NCBI RefSeq assembly: GCF_000413055.1
Contig: NZ_KE332518.1
Location: 1,365,583-1,429,582, forward strand
Length of the DNA: 64,000 nucleotides
Direction: 5' to 3'
Source of the DNA: Treponema maltophilum ATCC 51939
GTDB taxonomy: Bacteria > Spirochaetota > Spirochaetia > Treponematales > Treponemataceae
Below the pieces are notes generated by a model. The model was not told the DNA's origin and did not search any database. It saw only the letters and a program-made list of their open reading frames with translations. The first letter of the stretch is position 1; the number at the start of each line of letters is the position of its first letter. Of the stretch, positions 25,328 to 33,512 are shown one piece after another. A program made the translations under genes and the position numbers.

Positions 25328-25466
25328 CATAAAAAAACGGACAGCACCGTACGCGCGGCTTATTGTACCGCGTGCGCCGAATCCCTGCCCCGCGCACTTT
25401 CCCCTTGACTTAAACCGCACTTTAACTTGTATACTGATTATAGCATGATTATATTCGGAGGTATGT

Positions 25467-25940
25467 ATGTCAAAAAAACTGGTTGCGTTTTTCAGCGCGT
25501 CGGGCGTAACGGCTCAGGCGGCGCGCAGCTTGGCGGATGCCGCGGGAGCGGATTTGTACGAAATAAAACCGGCCGTTCCGTATACAAACGCGGATTTGGA
25601 TTGGATGAATAAAAAATCGCGCAGCAGCATCGAAATGAACGACAAAGCCTCGCGCCCCGCAATTGCGGACACGAACGCACACGTCGCCGACTACGATGTC
25701 GTCTTTGTCGGTTTTCCGATTTGGTGGTACATTGCGCCGACAATCATCAATACCTTTCTCGAACGCTACGATTTCAGCGGGAAAAAAATCGTGCTGTTTG
25801 CGACATCGGGCGGAAGCGGTTTCGGAAAAACGGTATCGAATTTGCAGCCGAGCGCGCCGAATGCGAAAATCATCGAAGGCAAAGTGCTGAACGGACGCCA
25901 TGACAAAGCTTCTCTCACCGCATGGGCCGCGCAGTTTTAG
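25467..25940 (+). CDS. flavodoxin family protein
   Basis: 157 residues of flavodoxin fold (Flavodoxin_4 type). The phosphate-binding loop is [15 protein letters not shown] (about 9-23); residues around [20 protein letters not shown] (about 78-97) and [10 protein letters not shown] would contact FMN. Such short flavodoxins act as single-electron carriers or NADPH-dependent reductases in the cytoplasm. GGAGG lies before the ATG at 25467, and TATACT at about 25430-25435 with an upstream TTTAAC suggests its own promoter. The ogt gene follows by 10 bases. Confidence 0.88.
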   Translation: MSKKLVAFFSASGVTAQAARSLADAAGADLYEIKPAVPYTNADLDWMNKKSRSSIEMNDKASRPAIADTNAHVADYDVVFVGFPIWWYIAPTIINTFLERYDFSGKKIVLFATSGGSGFGKTVSNLQPSAPNAKIIEGKVLNGRHDKASLTAWAAQF

Positions 25941-25950
25941 GGATTTTATC

Positions 25951-26484
25951 GTGAACTTTATACACCGCTACGATTCGCCGCTCGGCGGCATAACGGAAGC
26001 CTCCGACGGTAAATCCTTAATCGGGCTGTGGTTTGACGGGCAAAAGTATTTTGCCGATACGCTCGATTCCGACTCTGAAGAAAAGCGGCTTCCCGCCTTT
26101 GAACAAACCGACCGCTGGCTTGATATCTATTTCAGCGGCAGGGAGCCGGTCTTTACCCCGCCGCTTTCTATGGAAGCGACCGCATTCCGCAAAGCCGTTT
26201 GGAAAATTATGTTGAAAATCCCGTACGGGCACACGATGACCTACGGCGAAATCGCCGACAAAATCGCAAAGCAAAAAAACATTGCGCACATGTCGGCGCA
26301 GGCGGTCGGCGGTGCGGTCGCGCACAACCCCGTCTCGCTCATCATTCCGTGTCACCGCGTCGTCGGCACAAACGGCAGTTTAACGGGCTATGCCGGCGGA
26401 ATCGATAAAAAAGTAAAACTTTTGACGCTGGAACGCGCAGATATGTCATCGTTTTTTATTCCGAAAAAAGGCACGGCACTGTGA
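25951..26484 (+). CDS. ogt: methylated-DNA--protein-cysteine methyltransferase
   Basis: 177 residues from the GTG at 25951 (VNFIHRYDSPLGG). The ATG at 25900 would overlap the flavodoxin gene and adds no homology. The suicide cysteine is in IPCHRVVG, preceded by the helix-turn-helix region PYGHTMTYGEIADKIA and the recognition SAQAVGGAVAHNP. It removes O6-alkyl groups from guanine by transfer to its own cysteine. C-terminal YAGGIDKKVKLLTLE is typical. Follows the flavodoxin by ten bases, so the two are probably one transcript, though they are not known to work together. Confidence 0.92.
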   Translation: MNFIHRYDSPLGGITEASDGKSLIGLWFDGQKYFADTLDSDSEEKRLPAFEQTDRWLDIYFSGREPVFTPPLSMEATAFRKAVWKIMLKIPYGHTMTYGEIADKIAKQKNIAHMSAQAVGGAVAHNPVSLIIPCHRVVGTNGSLTGYAGGIDKKVKLLTLERADMSSFFIPKKGTAL

Positions 26485-26573
26485 AGCGGGAAACCTGAGC
26501 GGAATCAATTAAGACATTCGACTCCAACCCATACCGGGCTCGCCACACGTCTTCCTGTCGCAAGCCGTGCTAT

Positions 26574-26624
26574 CGAGTTTTTACAGCCGCTTGGACTGTC
26601 TTGTATTGCGTCTGTAAAAACTCG
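26574..26624. repeat. inverted repeat, 13-bp arms
   Basis: CGAGTTTTTACAG (26574-26586) and CTGTAAAAACTCG (26612-26624) are perfect inverted repeats around a 25-base loop. They lie in the otherwise gene-free 26485-26652 stretch and might mark a decayed mobile element end or a terminator. Confidence 0.5.
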
Positions 26625-26652
26625 CCTACCTTCTGTTTAGTAACTGAAGTTA

Positions 26653-26883
26653 TCATCCTTCTATATGCTTTGAAGGCATAGAAAGGAAAACGGATATAAC
26701 ACTAATACCTCCGATAATTAAGTATTTGTACCGGGTAAAAATTATAAGATACATACATAATTGATATAACCGTATTCTTTCAGACGGCAAATCCTCGTAC
26801 AGCGCTACATTTATTGGTATAAACATTATAAGAAATATAATAATTATAGAAATGGCAGCAATAATTACTCTTTTTATCTTCAT
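26653..26883 (-). CDS. small hypothetical membrane protein
   Basis: 76 residues, AT-rich. Two hydrophobic segments are visible: IIAAISIIIIFLIMFIPINV (about 7-26) and YLIIGGISVISVFLSM (about 54-69), joined by a polar stretch. The N terminus is MKIKR, as for an inner-membrane protein. No family recognised. It lies in a block of broken genes, so it may itself be a remnant of something larger. Confidence 0.45.
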   Translation of the reverse strand: MKIKRVIIAAISIIIIFLIMFIPINVALYEDLPSERIRLYQLCMYLIIFTRYKYLIIGGISVISVFLSMPSKHIEG

Positions 26884-26987
26884 TTTGCTTTCCCAGGTAT
26901 TTTAAGAAAATCCATAAATCTATTTGATATTCCTTACATACTCAGTCGTCAGTCCCCGGTAGTTTTCCGTTATGCTTGTGGTATGGT

Positions 26988-27415
26988 TCACTCTGCTCTA
27001 TTTGTAAATCTTGTTAAATATAAATAAACTCCAGATAGAATCTTCTTAAATTCATTGCTATCCAAAGTAATTTCACTTACAGATTTTTTTTGACCGTACA
27101 AATTCCTTCTTTGCTACAACTTTTAAATGCCACTAATCTGGTTTTCCCGTTGTTGTCGAATTGAATAAGATAACTTCCGTCATCAAATGCTGCTTCGGGA
27201 GCCCATACTTCCAGTTTTTTTGATTTACGAAGCAAATCATCACTATAGCGGTATCGTATATATATACCAAAAATTTTCCCTCGCCTATAAATTTATCATA
27301 AAAGCAATTATTAACTTCAACCTCAATGGCAAATATCGCTTTACTTCCAAAATCATTTATAAGTCTCCCTACATATACTCTTCTTCCAAACTTGAGAAGG
27401 ACATAATTGACCTCC
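26988..27415 (-). pseudogene. degenerate hypothetical gene with frameshifts
   Basis: Coding-like segments on the minus strand are spread over three frames: VYVGRLINDFGSKAIFAIEV, then a shift to LLRKSKKLEVWAPEAAFDDG, SYLIQFDNNGKTRLVAF and CTVKKNL stop, then SVSEITLDSNEFKKIL in a third frame ending at 26988. The pieces join without gaps, so this is a single gene that has taken up at least two frameshifts and upstream stop codons. Family unknown. AT-rich like its neighbours. The gap 27416-27598 holds nothing recognisable. Confidence 0.5.
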
Positions 27416-27598
27416 TAACCAACCTTTATTATATTACATTTTTTGGGGAAAAAATAGATACAAAGTTGTGTCTACGGGCGTTCCCCTTTTAGTTGCAAGA
27501 GCTGAATTGCTATGGGGGCGGCTTTTATATGGCTGTCTTTTCAGGCCCTATCGCGGAAAAGTTGTCAGTTAGATTAAAAATAGGCTAAAAAATCGTAA

Positions 27599-28369
27599 TT
27601 ATCTACTACACAAGATTGATGAAATACAAGTATCTTCGTACTTTGTTCCTGGATACACTTCCAGAATTTCAATGATTATTTCATCATCAATTACCGAATT
27701 CAAATCCAAAACCTGAAAAACAGGCTTATCTATAAGAAAAAAATAGCAAACATTCTCTTTTATAGATATTTTAATCTTCTTTGGGCGTGAATTTTTATTG
27801 AATAAATCCGGTCGTTTAATAGAAACATATCCCGGCAAAATATATAATTTTTTAATTTCTTTATTCTTTAAAAATAATTTTTCACCAATTCCTTGACCGC
27901 TAACACCTTCTGCCCAAACATAATTTAAGTTTCCCCAAAATGTAATTTTCTCAGGTGAAAAACTATAATTTTTTTCCTTTAAGGAAGACGAAGCTTTCAC
28001 TTCTGTAGAGATTAAAGCTTCAAGTTTTCTTGCCGAATTAGAGTTACCAATAAAATAGGGGACTTCGCTGTCTTTATATAAAATAAGATAATCTTCAAAG
28101 CAAAAATATCTCATAGTTCTTGTAGTTTGTGTTGCATCGTCTATAAAAGAAATTTGTGCATTCCCAAAAGAATCTTCCGAAAGTGTAAATCCCCCTGTAG
28201 CTTTTTCAGTTTTACCATTGTCTAAATTAATATTGAAGTACTCATATTTATTATTAATGAAATTAAAATATCCTTCGTCAGAATAATATTTTCCATGCAG
28301 CGTTTCTGCAAAGCCGGATACAATGATATTAAAAATTATTATACCTAGAAAAAATATTTGTTTATTCAT
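27599..28369 (-). CDS. exported protein with NADase-type glycan-binding domain
   Basis: 256 residues, AT-rich. The N terminus MNKQIFFLGIIIFNIIVSGFA is a signal peptide. Residues 23-120 are probably a beta-rich domain of unknown type. The C-terminal half (about 140-250) matches a discoidin-like domain described as NADase-type glycan-binding: YVWAEGVSGQGIGEKLFLK, LYILPGYVSIK, NSRPKKIKISI and IIEILEVYPGTKYEDTCIS. Proteins with this domain are frequent in treponemes. A surface or periplasmic sugar-binding role follows from the family; the ligand is unknown. The start overlaps the upstream gene remnant by eight bases. Confidence 0.7.
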   Translation of the reverse strand: MNKQIFFLGIIIFNIIVSGFAETLHGKYYSDEGYFNFINNKYEYFNINLDNGKTEKATGGFTLSEDSFGNAQISFIDDATQTTRTMRYFCFEDYLILYKDSEVPYFIGNSNSARKLEALISTEVKASSSLKEKNYSFSPEKITFWGNLNYVWAEGVSGQGIGEKLFLKNKEIKKLYILPGYVSIKRPDLFNKNSRPKKIKISIKENVCYFFLIDKPVFQVLDLNSVIDDEIIIEILEVYPGTKYEDTCISSILCSR

Positions 28370-28775
28370 TTTTTGGATCCTTTATTTTTATTTTTATTGT
28401 GTCTGTGTCGTTTGATTCAAAGCCTATATCGTGTAAAATATCAATAGTCTCATTAAAATCCGCCAGTTTCATAATTTGACAGCCTTTACTATAAGGTTGT
28501 GAAAACGGTCCGTTCGATTTACCTTGTGCAGCACGTTCTTCTCTCTTATCTGGATTAGTTATTTCATCTGGATACACAAGAAAATCAGGAACTTGTATTT
28601 CTATGGCATTTATATAAGAAGCAGAACTTGATAGCACAGCATAAATTTTTAAGTTTTTTTAAAATTTATTTTTCCCCATGTAATTATAATAACCTTTCCG
28701 TCATCTCCTATAACACAGTCTTGAGCGAATAACCGCTTATCTATGTTATAGATGCGGACGATACAAAAATAAGAT
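28362..28775 (-). pseudogene. hypothetical protein fragment, 5' end lost at the repeat element
   Basis: The downstream frame (28362-28637, MLSSSASYINAIEIQVPDFL ... IKDPKNE) is open for 91 residues. Upstream of it, a second frame reads SYFCIVRIYNIDKRLFAQDC, VIGDDGKVIIITWGKIN and stops after FKKT at an A-run, which looks like a one- or two-base frameshift joining the two. The upstream frame begins right beside the palindromic element (28783-28924), with no start codon, so the original 5' end appears to be missing. Family unknown. The second frame may still be translated from its own ATG. Confidence 0.5.
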
Positions 28776-28782
28776 CAGCATG

Positions 28783-28924
28783 AATCAACAAGCCCGACGC
28801 TCGCGTCGGGACACAGTGCTCAACGTTTCGCACTGTGTGTTCTATAAGGGGATTGCAGTCGGCTTTAATACCCTTTGTTACGACGCAGAGCGTCGGGGTA
28901 TTAAACCCTCCGCACGAATAAAAA
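28783..28924. repeat. palindromic dispersed element, copy 2
   Basis: Reverse complement of copy 1 with few differences. From the right it reads TTTTATTCGTGCGGAGGG, TTTAATACCCCGACGCTC, GCGTCGTAACAAAGGGTATT, then GCCGACTGCAA and an extra hairpin ACACAGTGC/GCACTGTGT absent from copy 1, and ends CCCGACGC(GA)GCGTCGGG CTTGTTGATT. It lies between the end of the SUMF1 gene and the truncated gene at 28362-28775. Confidence 0.8.
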
Positions 28925-28949
28925 TCGGTACAAAATATCCGCTTCCGAA

Positions 28950-30206
28950 TTACGGTCGCCACGCCAAGCGGAAGCCAAGATAGATGCTTTTGCCGTCAGG
29001 TTCGCCGTAGTTCCGTAGACCTACAGCGCAAAACCTCGCACCGCAGAGCTCTTCACCCCTGGAATTCACACTGCTGAACCAACTGCCGCCGCGTTCAACA
29101 CGGCGTTTGCCCGATGCGGCACCTTGAGGATCCATAACGATATCTTCACTCATATATGCATTATCGTTTGATGCAGGCTCCGGATCATACCGATCAAAAC
29201 ACCATTCCAAGACATTTCCCGACATATCATATAAACCAAGTGTATTCGAAGCTTTGCTTCCTACCGGAGCCGTCTTAATTGTCTGAGGGTTTTGCTGTTG
29301 TATAGAGGTTCCGTTCCACCACTTGTCATATACGGCGACCCTCGTAAGCTCATCCCGTAAACTTTCCCAATTTTCTCCCTCAGGTAGAGTGGGCAGTTCT
29401 TTAAAGCCTATCGTTTTTTTTGCTCCGCTTGCACTGTTAAGTTTGGTAAGCCATACATCGCCGTATTGTACCGCATTTGTTTTATCACTTCCCTGCCAGC
29501 GGGCGGCATATTCCCATTCGGCTTCGGTAGGAAGACGGAAGCCTTTTTTATCCATATCGGCATAGGCATTGTCGCAAATAAATACTTCTTCCCCTTCTTT
29601 CTCTTTTGCGTCTTTTAATACCGTAGTATCGTCTTTACTTTTACGGTATACACAGTCGGCATCGGAGTCTGTCGTCTTTTCCGTATACGCATTACACCAT
29701 ACTATGCAATCCCGCCAGCTTACACAAGTTACAGGCTGCTCTTCATCATTTCCGGTTCCGTCACTGCCTTTTTTCCCCGGATTGGCAAACTGATACCCTT
29801 TCCCGGTAGCCCAATCGTAGACTTCTTTCCAAAGTTTATATGTTACCTCCGTTTTACCGAGCGCATAGGGGCTTAACTTTACCTTGCGGCCGTCAATAAA
29901 TACGCCTTTCCACTTAGCTTCATTTTCGGGTAAGGAGTCGGGATCGGGAGCAACGCCTTCGGTGCCGGTTGTCGGAGGTATTATTTTTACAAATCCTGCA
30001 TTTTCCAAAGATCTCGCATCCGCAGGTGTTGAGGGCGTTCGGGCACCGCCATTCCTACGGCCTCGGGAACCGGTACCCGCGTTTCCTCGCGCACTATTTG
30101 AACAGCAGGTAAACATAAGTGCCGTTGTAATAAATGCAGTCGCAACGAGCGCTGCAGCTGCCTTAAAGGCATATGCCTTTATACTGTGAGTTTTAAACTT
30201 TGTCAT
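28950..30206 (-). CDS. SUMF1/FGE-fold (C-type lectin) lipoprotein
   Basis: 418 residues. The N terminus has a hydrophobic segment ending ALMFTCCSN, a likely lipobox, so the protein should be a lipoprotein. A Gly/Arg/Thr-rich linker follows, then a formylglycine-generating-enzyme-like domain from about 75 to the end: YALGKTEVTYKLWKEVYDWA, PVTCVSWRDCIVWCNAYT, GFRLPTEAEWEYAARW, GLYDMSGNVLEWCFDRY, RVERGGSWFSSV and YLGFRLAWRP. In Treponema this fold is used for surface proteins, including the T. denticola diversity-generating target TvpA, rather than for sulfatase activation; no sulfatase is nearby. The C-terminal block between GGSW and GFRL is where variable residues lie in TvpA-type proteins. 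GAGG precedes the ATG at 30206. Confidence 0.85.
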   Translation of the reverse strand: MTKFKTHSIKAYAFKAAAALVATAFITTALMFTCCSNSARGNAGTGSRGRRNGGARTPSTPADARSLENAGFVKIIPPTTGTEGVAPDPDSLPENEAKWKGVFIDGRKVKLSPYALGKTEVTYKLWKEVYDWATGKGYQFANPGKKGSDGTGNDEEQPVTCVSWRDCIVWCNAYTEKTTDSDADCVYRKSKDDTTVLKDAKEKEGEEVFICDNAYADMDKKGFRLPTEAEWEYAARWQGSDKTNAVQYGDVWLTKLNSASGAKKTIGFKELPTLPEGENWESLRDELTRVAVYDKWWNGTSIQQQNPQTIKTAPVGSKASNTLGLYDMSGNVLEWCFDRYDPEPASNDNAYMSEDIVMDPQGAASGKRRVERGGSWFSSVNSRGEELCGARFCAVGLRNYGEPDGKSIYLGFRLAWRP

Positions 30207-30350
30207 AGACGCCTCTTTTTAACTGATAATTTTGTAAGAAAAAGTGTACTGTTTTTATCGGTACGCTTCTTTGTCATTACGGTACAGTATAACCTGTGTT
30301 TCCGCACATTTCAACGTTTTAAGGGCGTTTTTTGTTTTTCGACAGATGTG

Positions 30351-31262
30351 CTATTCTCTTATATAGTCTTCTATATACCTTGAAGCGACCGCCCCGTCGG
30401 CGCACGCGGTAACGATTTGGCGCAAAGCCTTGGTGCGCACATCTCCTACGGCAAAAACGCCGGGAATATTCGTGCGCGTCGATTCGTCGGCAACGATATA
30501 GCCGCCGGCATCGAGTTCCACGGTATCTTTAAATAAAGCCGTGTTCGGCAGCCGGCCGACGGCAACGAACAAACCGCTGCATTCGATATTTGAAGTTTCG
30601 CCCGATTCGACGTTTCGCACGGTAATGCCGGTAAGCGTTTTATCATACAGCAGTTTTGAAACGACGGAATGCCACACGAGATGCACATTGCCGACAGCTT
30701 TTAAAGCGTTCATATAAACGGCCGAAGCGCGCAATTCTCCCCGGCGGTGAATAAGGTACACTTCTGTGCAAATATTGCTCAAATAAAGCGCATCGGCAAC
30801 TGCCGAGTTTCCGCCGCCGACAACCGCGACCGTTTTGTTTTTATAAAACATGCCGTCGCAGGTTGCGCAATATGCAACGCCTTTTCCGGCAAGCTGCGTT
30901 TCTTCGGGAAGCCCCAATTTTTTCGCTTCGGCTCCCGTTGCAATAATCACGGTTTTCGCTTCGAATACGCCTTCGGAACTGTCTATCTTTTTTATCTTCG
31001 ATTTTAAATCGGCGGATTTTACTTCGGCGAGGACGGTTTGCGCTCCGAAGCGCTCGGCGCCCGCTTTCATTTTTTGGCCGAGCGTAAAGCCGTCTATGCC
31101 TTCTTCAAAACCGGGATAATTATCGACGATATTCGTCGCGGCCATTTGTCCGCCCGGCGACAGCTTTTCAAGTACGACGGCGGAAAGCCCCGAACGCACG
31201 CAGTACAAAGCCGCCGTATAGCCGCCCGGCCCGCCGCCGATTATTGCAACATCGTATATCAT
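30351..31262 (-). CDS. trxB: thioredoxin reductase
   Basis: 303 residues. FAD-binding GGGPGGYTAALYC (9-21), the redox centre CATC at Cys132-Cys135 within YCATCDG, the NADPH-binding VVGGGNSAVADALYLS, and the second FAD motif GVFAVGDVRTKALRQIVTACADG are all present and properly spaced. The enzyme reduces thioredoxin with NADPH in the cytoplasm. The start overlaps the trxA stop by one base (TAATG), so the pair is translationally coupled. Slightly shorter than E. coli TrxB. Confidence 0.95.
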   Translation of the reverse strand: MIYDVAIIGGGPGGYTAALYCVRSGLSAVVLEKLSPGGQMAATNIVDNYPGFEEGIDGFTLGQKMKAGAERFGAQTVLAEVKSADLKSKIKKIDSSEGVFEAKTVIIATGAEAKKLGLPEETQLAGKGVAYCATCDGMFYKNKTVAVVGGGNSAVADALYLSNICTEVYLIHRRGELRASAVYMNALKAVGNVHLVWHSVVSKLLYDKTLTGITVRNVESGETSNIECSGLFVAVGRLPNTALFKDTVELDAGGYIVADESTRTNIPGVFAVGDVRTKALRQIVTACADGAVASRYIEDYIRE

Positions 31263-31582
31263 TAAAATCCCTGCCCTTTAAGCCATTCGTCCACTTGCGC
31301 TTTGGAAGCCGGCTCGCTTATGTACGGCCCGTTTTTACCGCTGCGGAACACCGAAAGGGTCGGCAGCGCGTTGATATTATATTTTTTGCCCGTATCGGGG
31401 GCTTTATCGACATCTATCTTTACCGTATCGAACAAAGCCGCGTTTTTTTCCGCAATAACTTCCAAGGCGGGCGCAAGACGTTTGCAGTCGCCGCACCACG
31501 GAGCGTAAAAATCCACGAGCACCGGCTTTGACGCCTTCAATACGACTTCATCGAATTCTTTTTCGGTTATTTCTCTTACCAT
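31262..31582 (-). CDS. trxA: thioredoxin
   Basis: 106 residues, one thioredoxin domain. The active site is WCGDC (Trp29-Cys33), with Asp at the position where most thioredoxins have Pro (WCGPC). The cis-proline is in ALPTLSVF. The usual core VLVDFYAPW and VDKAPDTGKKYNINALPT are present. Reduces protein disulfides and receives electrons from TrxB, encoded directly downstream. GGAGG stands 5 bases before the ATG at 31582. The substituted active site should change the redox potential. Confidence 0.93.
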   Translation of the reverse strand: MVREITEKEFDEVVLKASKPVLVDFYAPWCGDCKRLAPALEVIAEKNAALFDTVKIDVDKAPDTGKKYNINALPTLSVFRSGKNGPYISEPASKAQVDEWLKGQGF

Positions 31583-31699
31583 GACAACCTCCTATGGGTA
31601 ATGCCCTTGTTATTCGTTATACCATTGTACGAAAATACTGCGCTTTGAACAAGTGACTTTATCACTTTCCCGGAAATTCAGTATGAACAAAATTTAATA

Positions 31700-31965
31700 G
31701 AAAGCTACCTGCCCCGACAGCATGCGCTAAAAGAGGCGACGTTCAGGCAATTCACTTCGCTCATAAGCCGTTCACGTCCCCTCTTTTAACGCTTTTATCA
31801 TCGGCATGTATTCTTCTGAGCTTTTTGTTCCTACTGAATCCCGTATGTACGGGGGGAGTTTCCCAGTTGGCAGGCAAAATTTCGCAGAAATTTTGCCTAG
31901 TCCGATACCTATTACAGTCAGCCGCGATAAACGGCAGGATGTTGCCGGACGGCGGCTCTTTTATC
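31700..31965 (+). other. structured, gene-free leader upstream of the TolC-like gene
   Basis: Between trxA and the exporter operon there is no convincing gene. The stretch is rich in secondary structure: GCTAAAAGAGG/CCTCTTTTAACGC forms a long imperfect hairpin over about 31727-31796, and AGGCAAAATTT (31872-31882) pairs exactly with AAATTTTGCCT (31888-31898), followed by AGTCCGATACC. It could be an untranslated regulatory leader, an sRNA or a remnant of mobile DNA. I could not match it to a known riboswitch. Confidence 0.4.
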
Positions 31966-32040
31966 CTGTTACATATTTTTATGCCTTAATATTTTCCGGT
32001 ACGGTTGCTCTGTAACCAAAGATAATAAAAAAAGGTTTAT

Positions 32041-33462
32041 GTGAATATGAAACGGATATTTTTTGTTTTATGCGTTTTGCTGTTCGGCACGGGTTTGCTT
32101 GTTGCAAGTCCCGATTTGGCCAAATATTTGGAAAACGATTTGGAACTGCAAAGGCTCGCGCTCGAAGTAAAAAAAGCGGAACTTTCCTCGAAGGAAACGT
32201 CGATCGACAACGGTTTAAGCGTCAAGCTTTCGACGGGAACCGCCGTTTTTACAAACGAAAACGGCACAGCCTCCGTTTCTTTTTCACCGTCGGCAACGGC
32301 CGCCCTTCCCGCCTTATCGAATTTAAAACTGAACGTTTCTTCGTCCGTAAAAATTGCCGGCGGACAAAACGCCTCCGACAACACAAAGTTTTCACTGTCG
32401 GCGGACATTATTTCCGGCAGCACAATTGCGCGCAAGCTGAAACTTATGAACGCCGAGCGGACGCTTTTAAATGCAAAGCGCGCGCTGCAAAACAGGGCTT
32501 TGGAAGCCGAAAAGGAATTTTACACGCAATTGAAAGCGCTTTTTACGGGCGAAAACGATATCATTCAGGCGCAAAAAACCTTGTACGACAATACGCTCAA
32601 GTTTGAAGAAATAAAAGCGAAGGGCTATTCAAAATCGTCTTCGAATTACCGCCAAGCCGAACTGCAAGTGCTTTCGGACACGCACACTGTGAAAACGAAG
32701 ATCCGCGCGCTCGAGCACGACTGCGCCGTTTTTGCGGCAAAATGCGGCGCACGTTTTGAAGCCGGCCAAAAAGCGCGCGATTTTTTACCCGACAGTATTC
32801 AATCGGTGGAAGCCGTCGACATTGCGTCTTTAAAAAAAGAAAACTATAAAAAAATAGAAGAAGCCGAATGGACTCATTCGTACAACACGCTTGCGAGGAC
32901 GGCCGATAAAAACTTTACGCTCGGCGCAAGCGCCGGCTATACGATACAAAATTCTCATGTGTCGTCTTCGGGTACAAAGGCGGACACGGTCGACGCGGGA
33001 GTGAACGCCGGTTTATACGGATTAAGCCTCGATGCGGGCGTATCGGTTCCGGTAGGAAAATCACATTCGCCGGTGTATACGCTTTCGGCAAGCGTCGATT
33101 TGAACGCATTTCAAAAGGCAAAACTCGGTTCGGATAAAAACGCGTATTCGCAGCAGCAGGAACTTATTGCGATACAATCGGCTGCCGACGCATACGATAC
33201 TTCTATTGTAGACCAAACGCAATCGCTGAACGACATACGCTGGGCAAAGGAAACGAACCGGCAAACCTACGATATGTACGTTCAACTTGAAAAAGACATG
33301 GCTTCGTATTTAAAAGACGGAATCATTACGGAAAGCGAATATTTGACTTCGTTCGCAAACAAAGAACTGTACCGCATCCGGCTGCTTATCAACGACATCG
33401 ATTTAATCATCTACAACAATACGACAAAACTGCTGTTTTGCCGCGACGACGAAATTCAATAA
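32041..33462 (+). CDS. TolC-like outer membrane efflux protein
   Basis: 473 residues. Signal peptide MKRIFFVLCVLLFGTGLLVA (from the ATG at 32047; a GTG two codons earlier at 32041 is also possible). The mature protein has two repeats of long alpha-helical segments (for example LAKYLENDLELQRLALEVKK and NAKRALQNRALEAEKEFYTQ) alternating with Ser/Thr-rich beta segments, as in TolC-family channels. Sequence similarity to TolC is weak but the next three genes are MacA, MacB ATPase and MacB permease, so a role as the outer-membrane channel of the exporter is well supported by context. The substrate is unknown. Confidence 0.75.
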   Translation: MNMKRIFFVLCVLLFGTGLLVASPDLAKYLENDLELQRLALEVKKAELSSKETSIDNGLSVKLSTGTAVFTNENGTASVSFSPSATAALPALSNLKLNVSSSVKIAGGQNASDNTKFSLSADIISGSTIARKLKLMNAERTLLNAKRALQNRALEAEKEFYTQLKALFTGENDIIQAQKTLYDNTLKFEEIKAKGYSKSSSNYRQAELQVLSDTHTVKTKIRALEHDCAVFAAKCGARFEAGQKARDFLPDSIQSVEAVDIASLKKENYKKIEEAEWTHSYNTLARTADKNFTLGASAGYTIQNSHVSSSGTKADTVDAGVNAGLYGLSLDAGVSVPVGKSHSPVYTLSASVDLNAFQKAKLGSDKNAYSQQQELIAIQSAADAYDTSIVDQTQSLNDIRWAKETNRQTYDMYVQLEKDMASYLKDGIITESEYLTSFANKELYRIRLLINDIDLIIYNNTTKLLFCRDDEIQ

Positions 33463-33512
33463 ACGCATGGCGCAAGTGCGAGGCACGCGGGCGCCGCGCG
33501 AAGGAATTTATT

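Noticed and set aside
28783-28924. CRISPR-like or direct repeat array at the palindromic element
   Set aside because: Palindromes occur only in nested form, with no regular spacers or repeated units.
28950-30206. Sulfatase-activating formylglycine-generating enzyme
   Set aside because: The protein has a lipobox and no sulfatase is near; the treponemal lectin-fold use is more likely, so no enzymatic role was assigned.
31840-31960. Cobalamin riboswitch before the TolC-like gene
   Set aside because: AGTCCGATACC vaguely resembles the B12-box neighbourhood, but the conserved GCCACTG and other core elements are absent.
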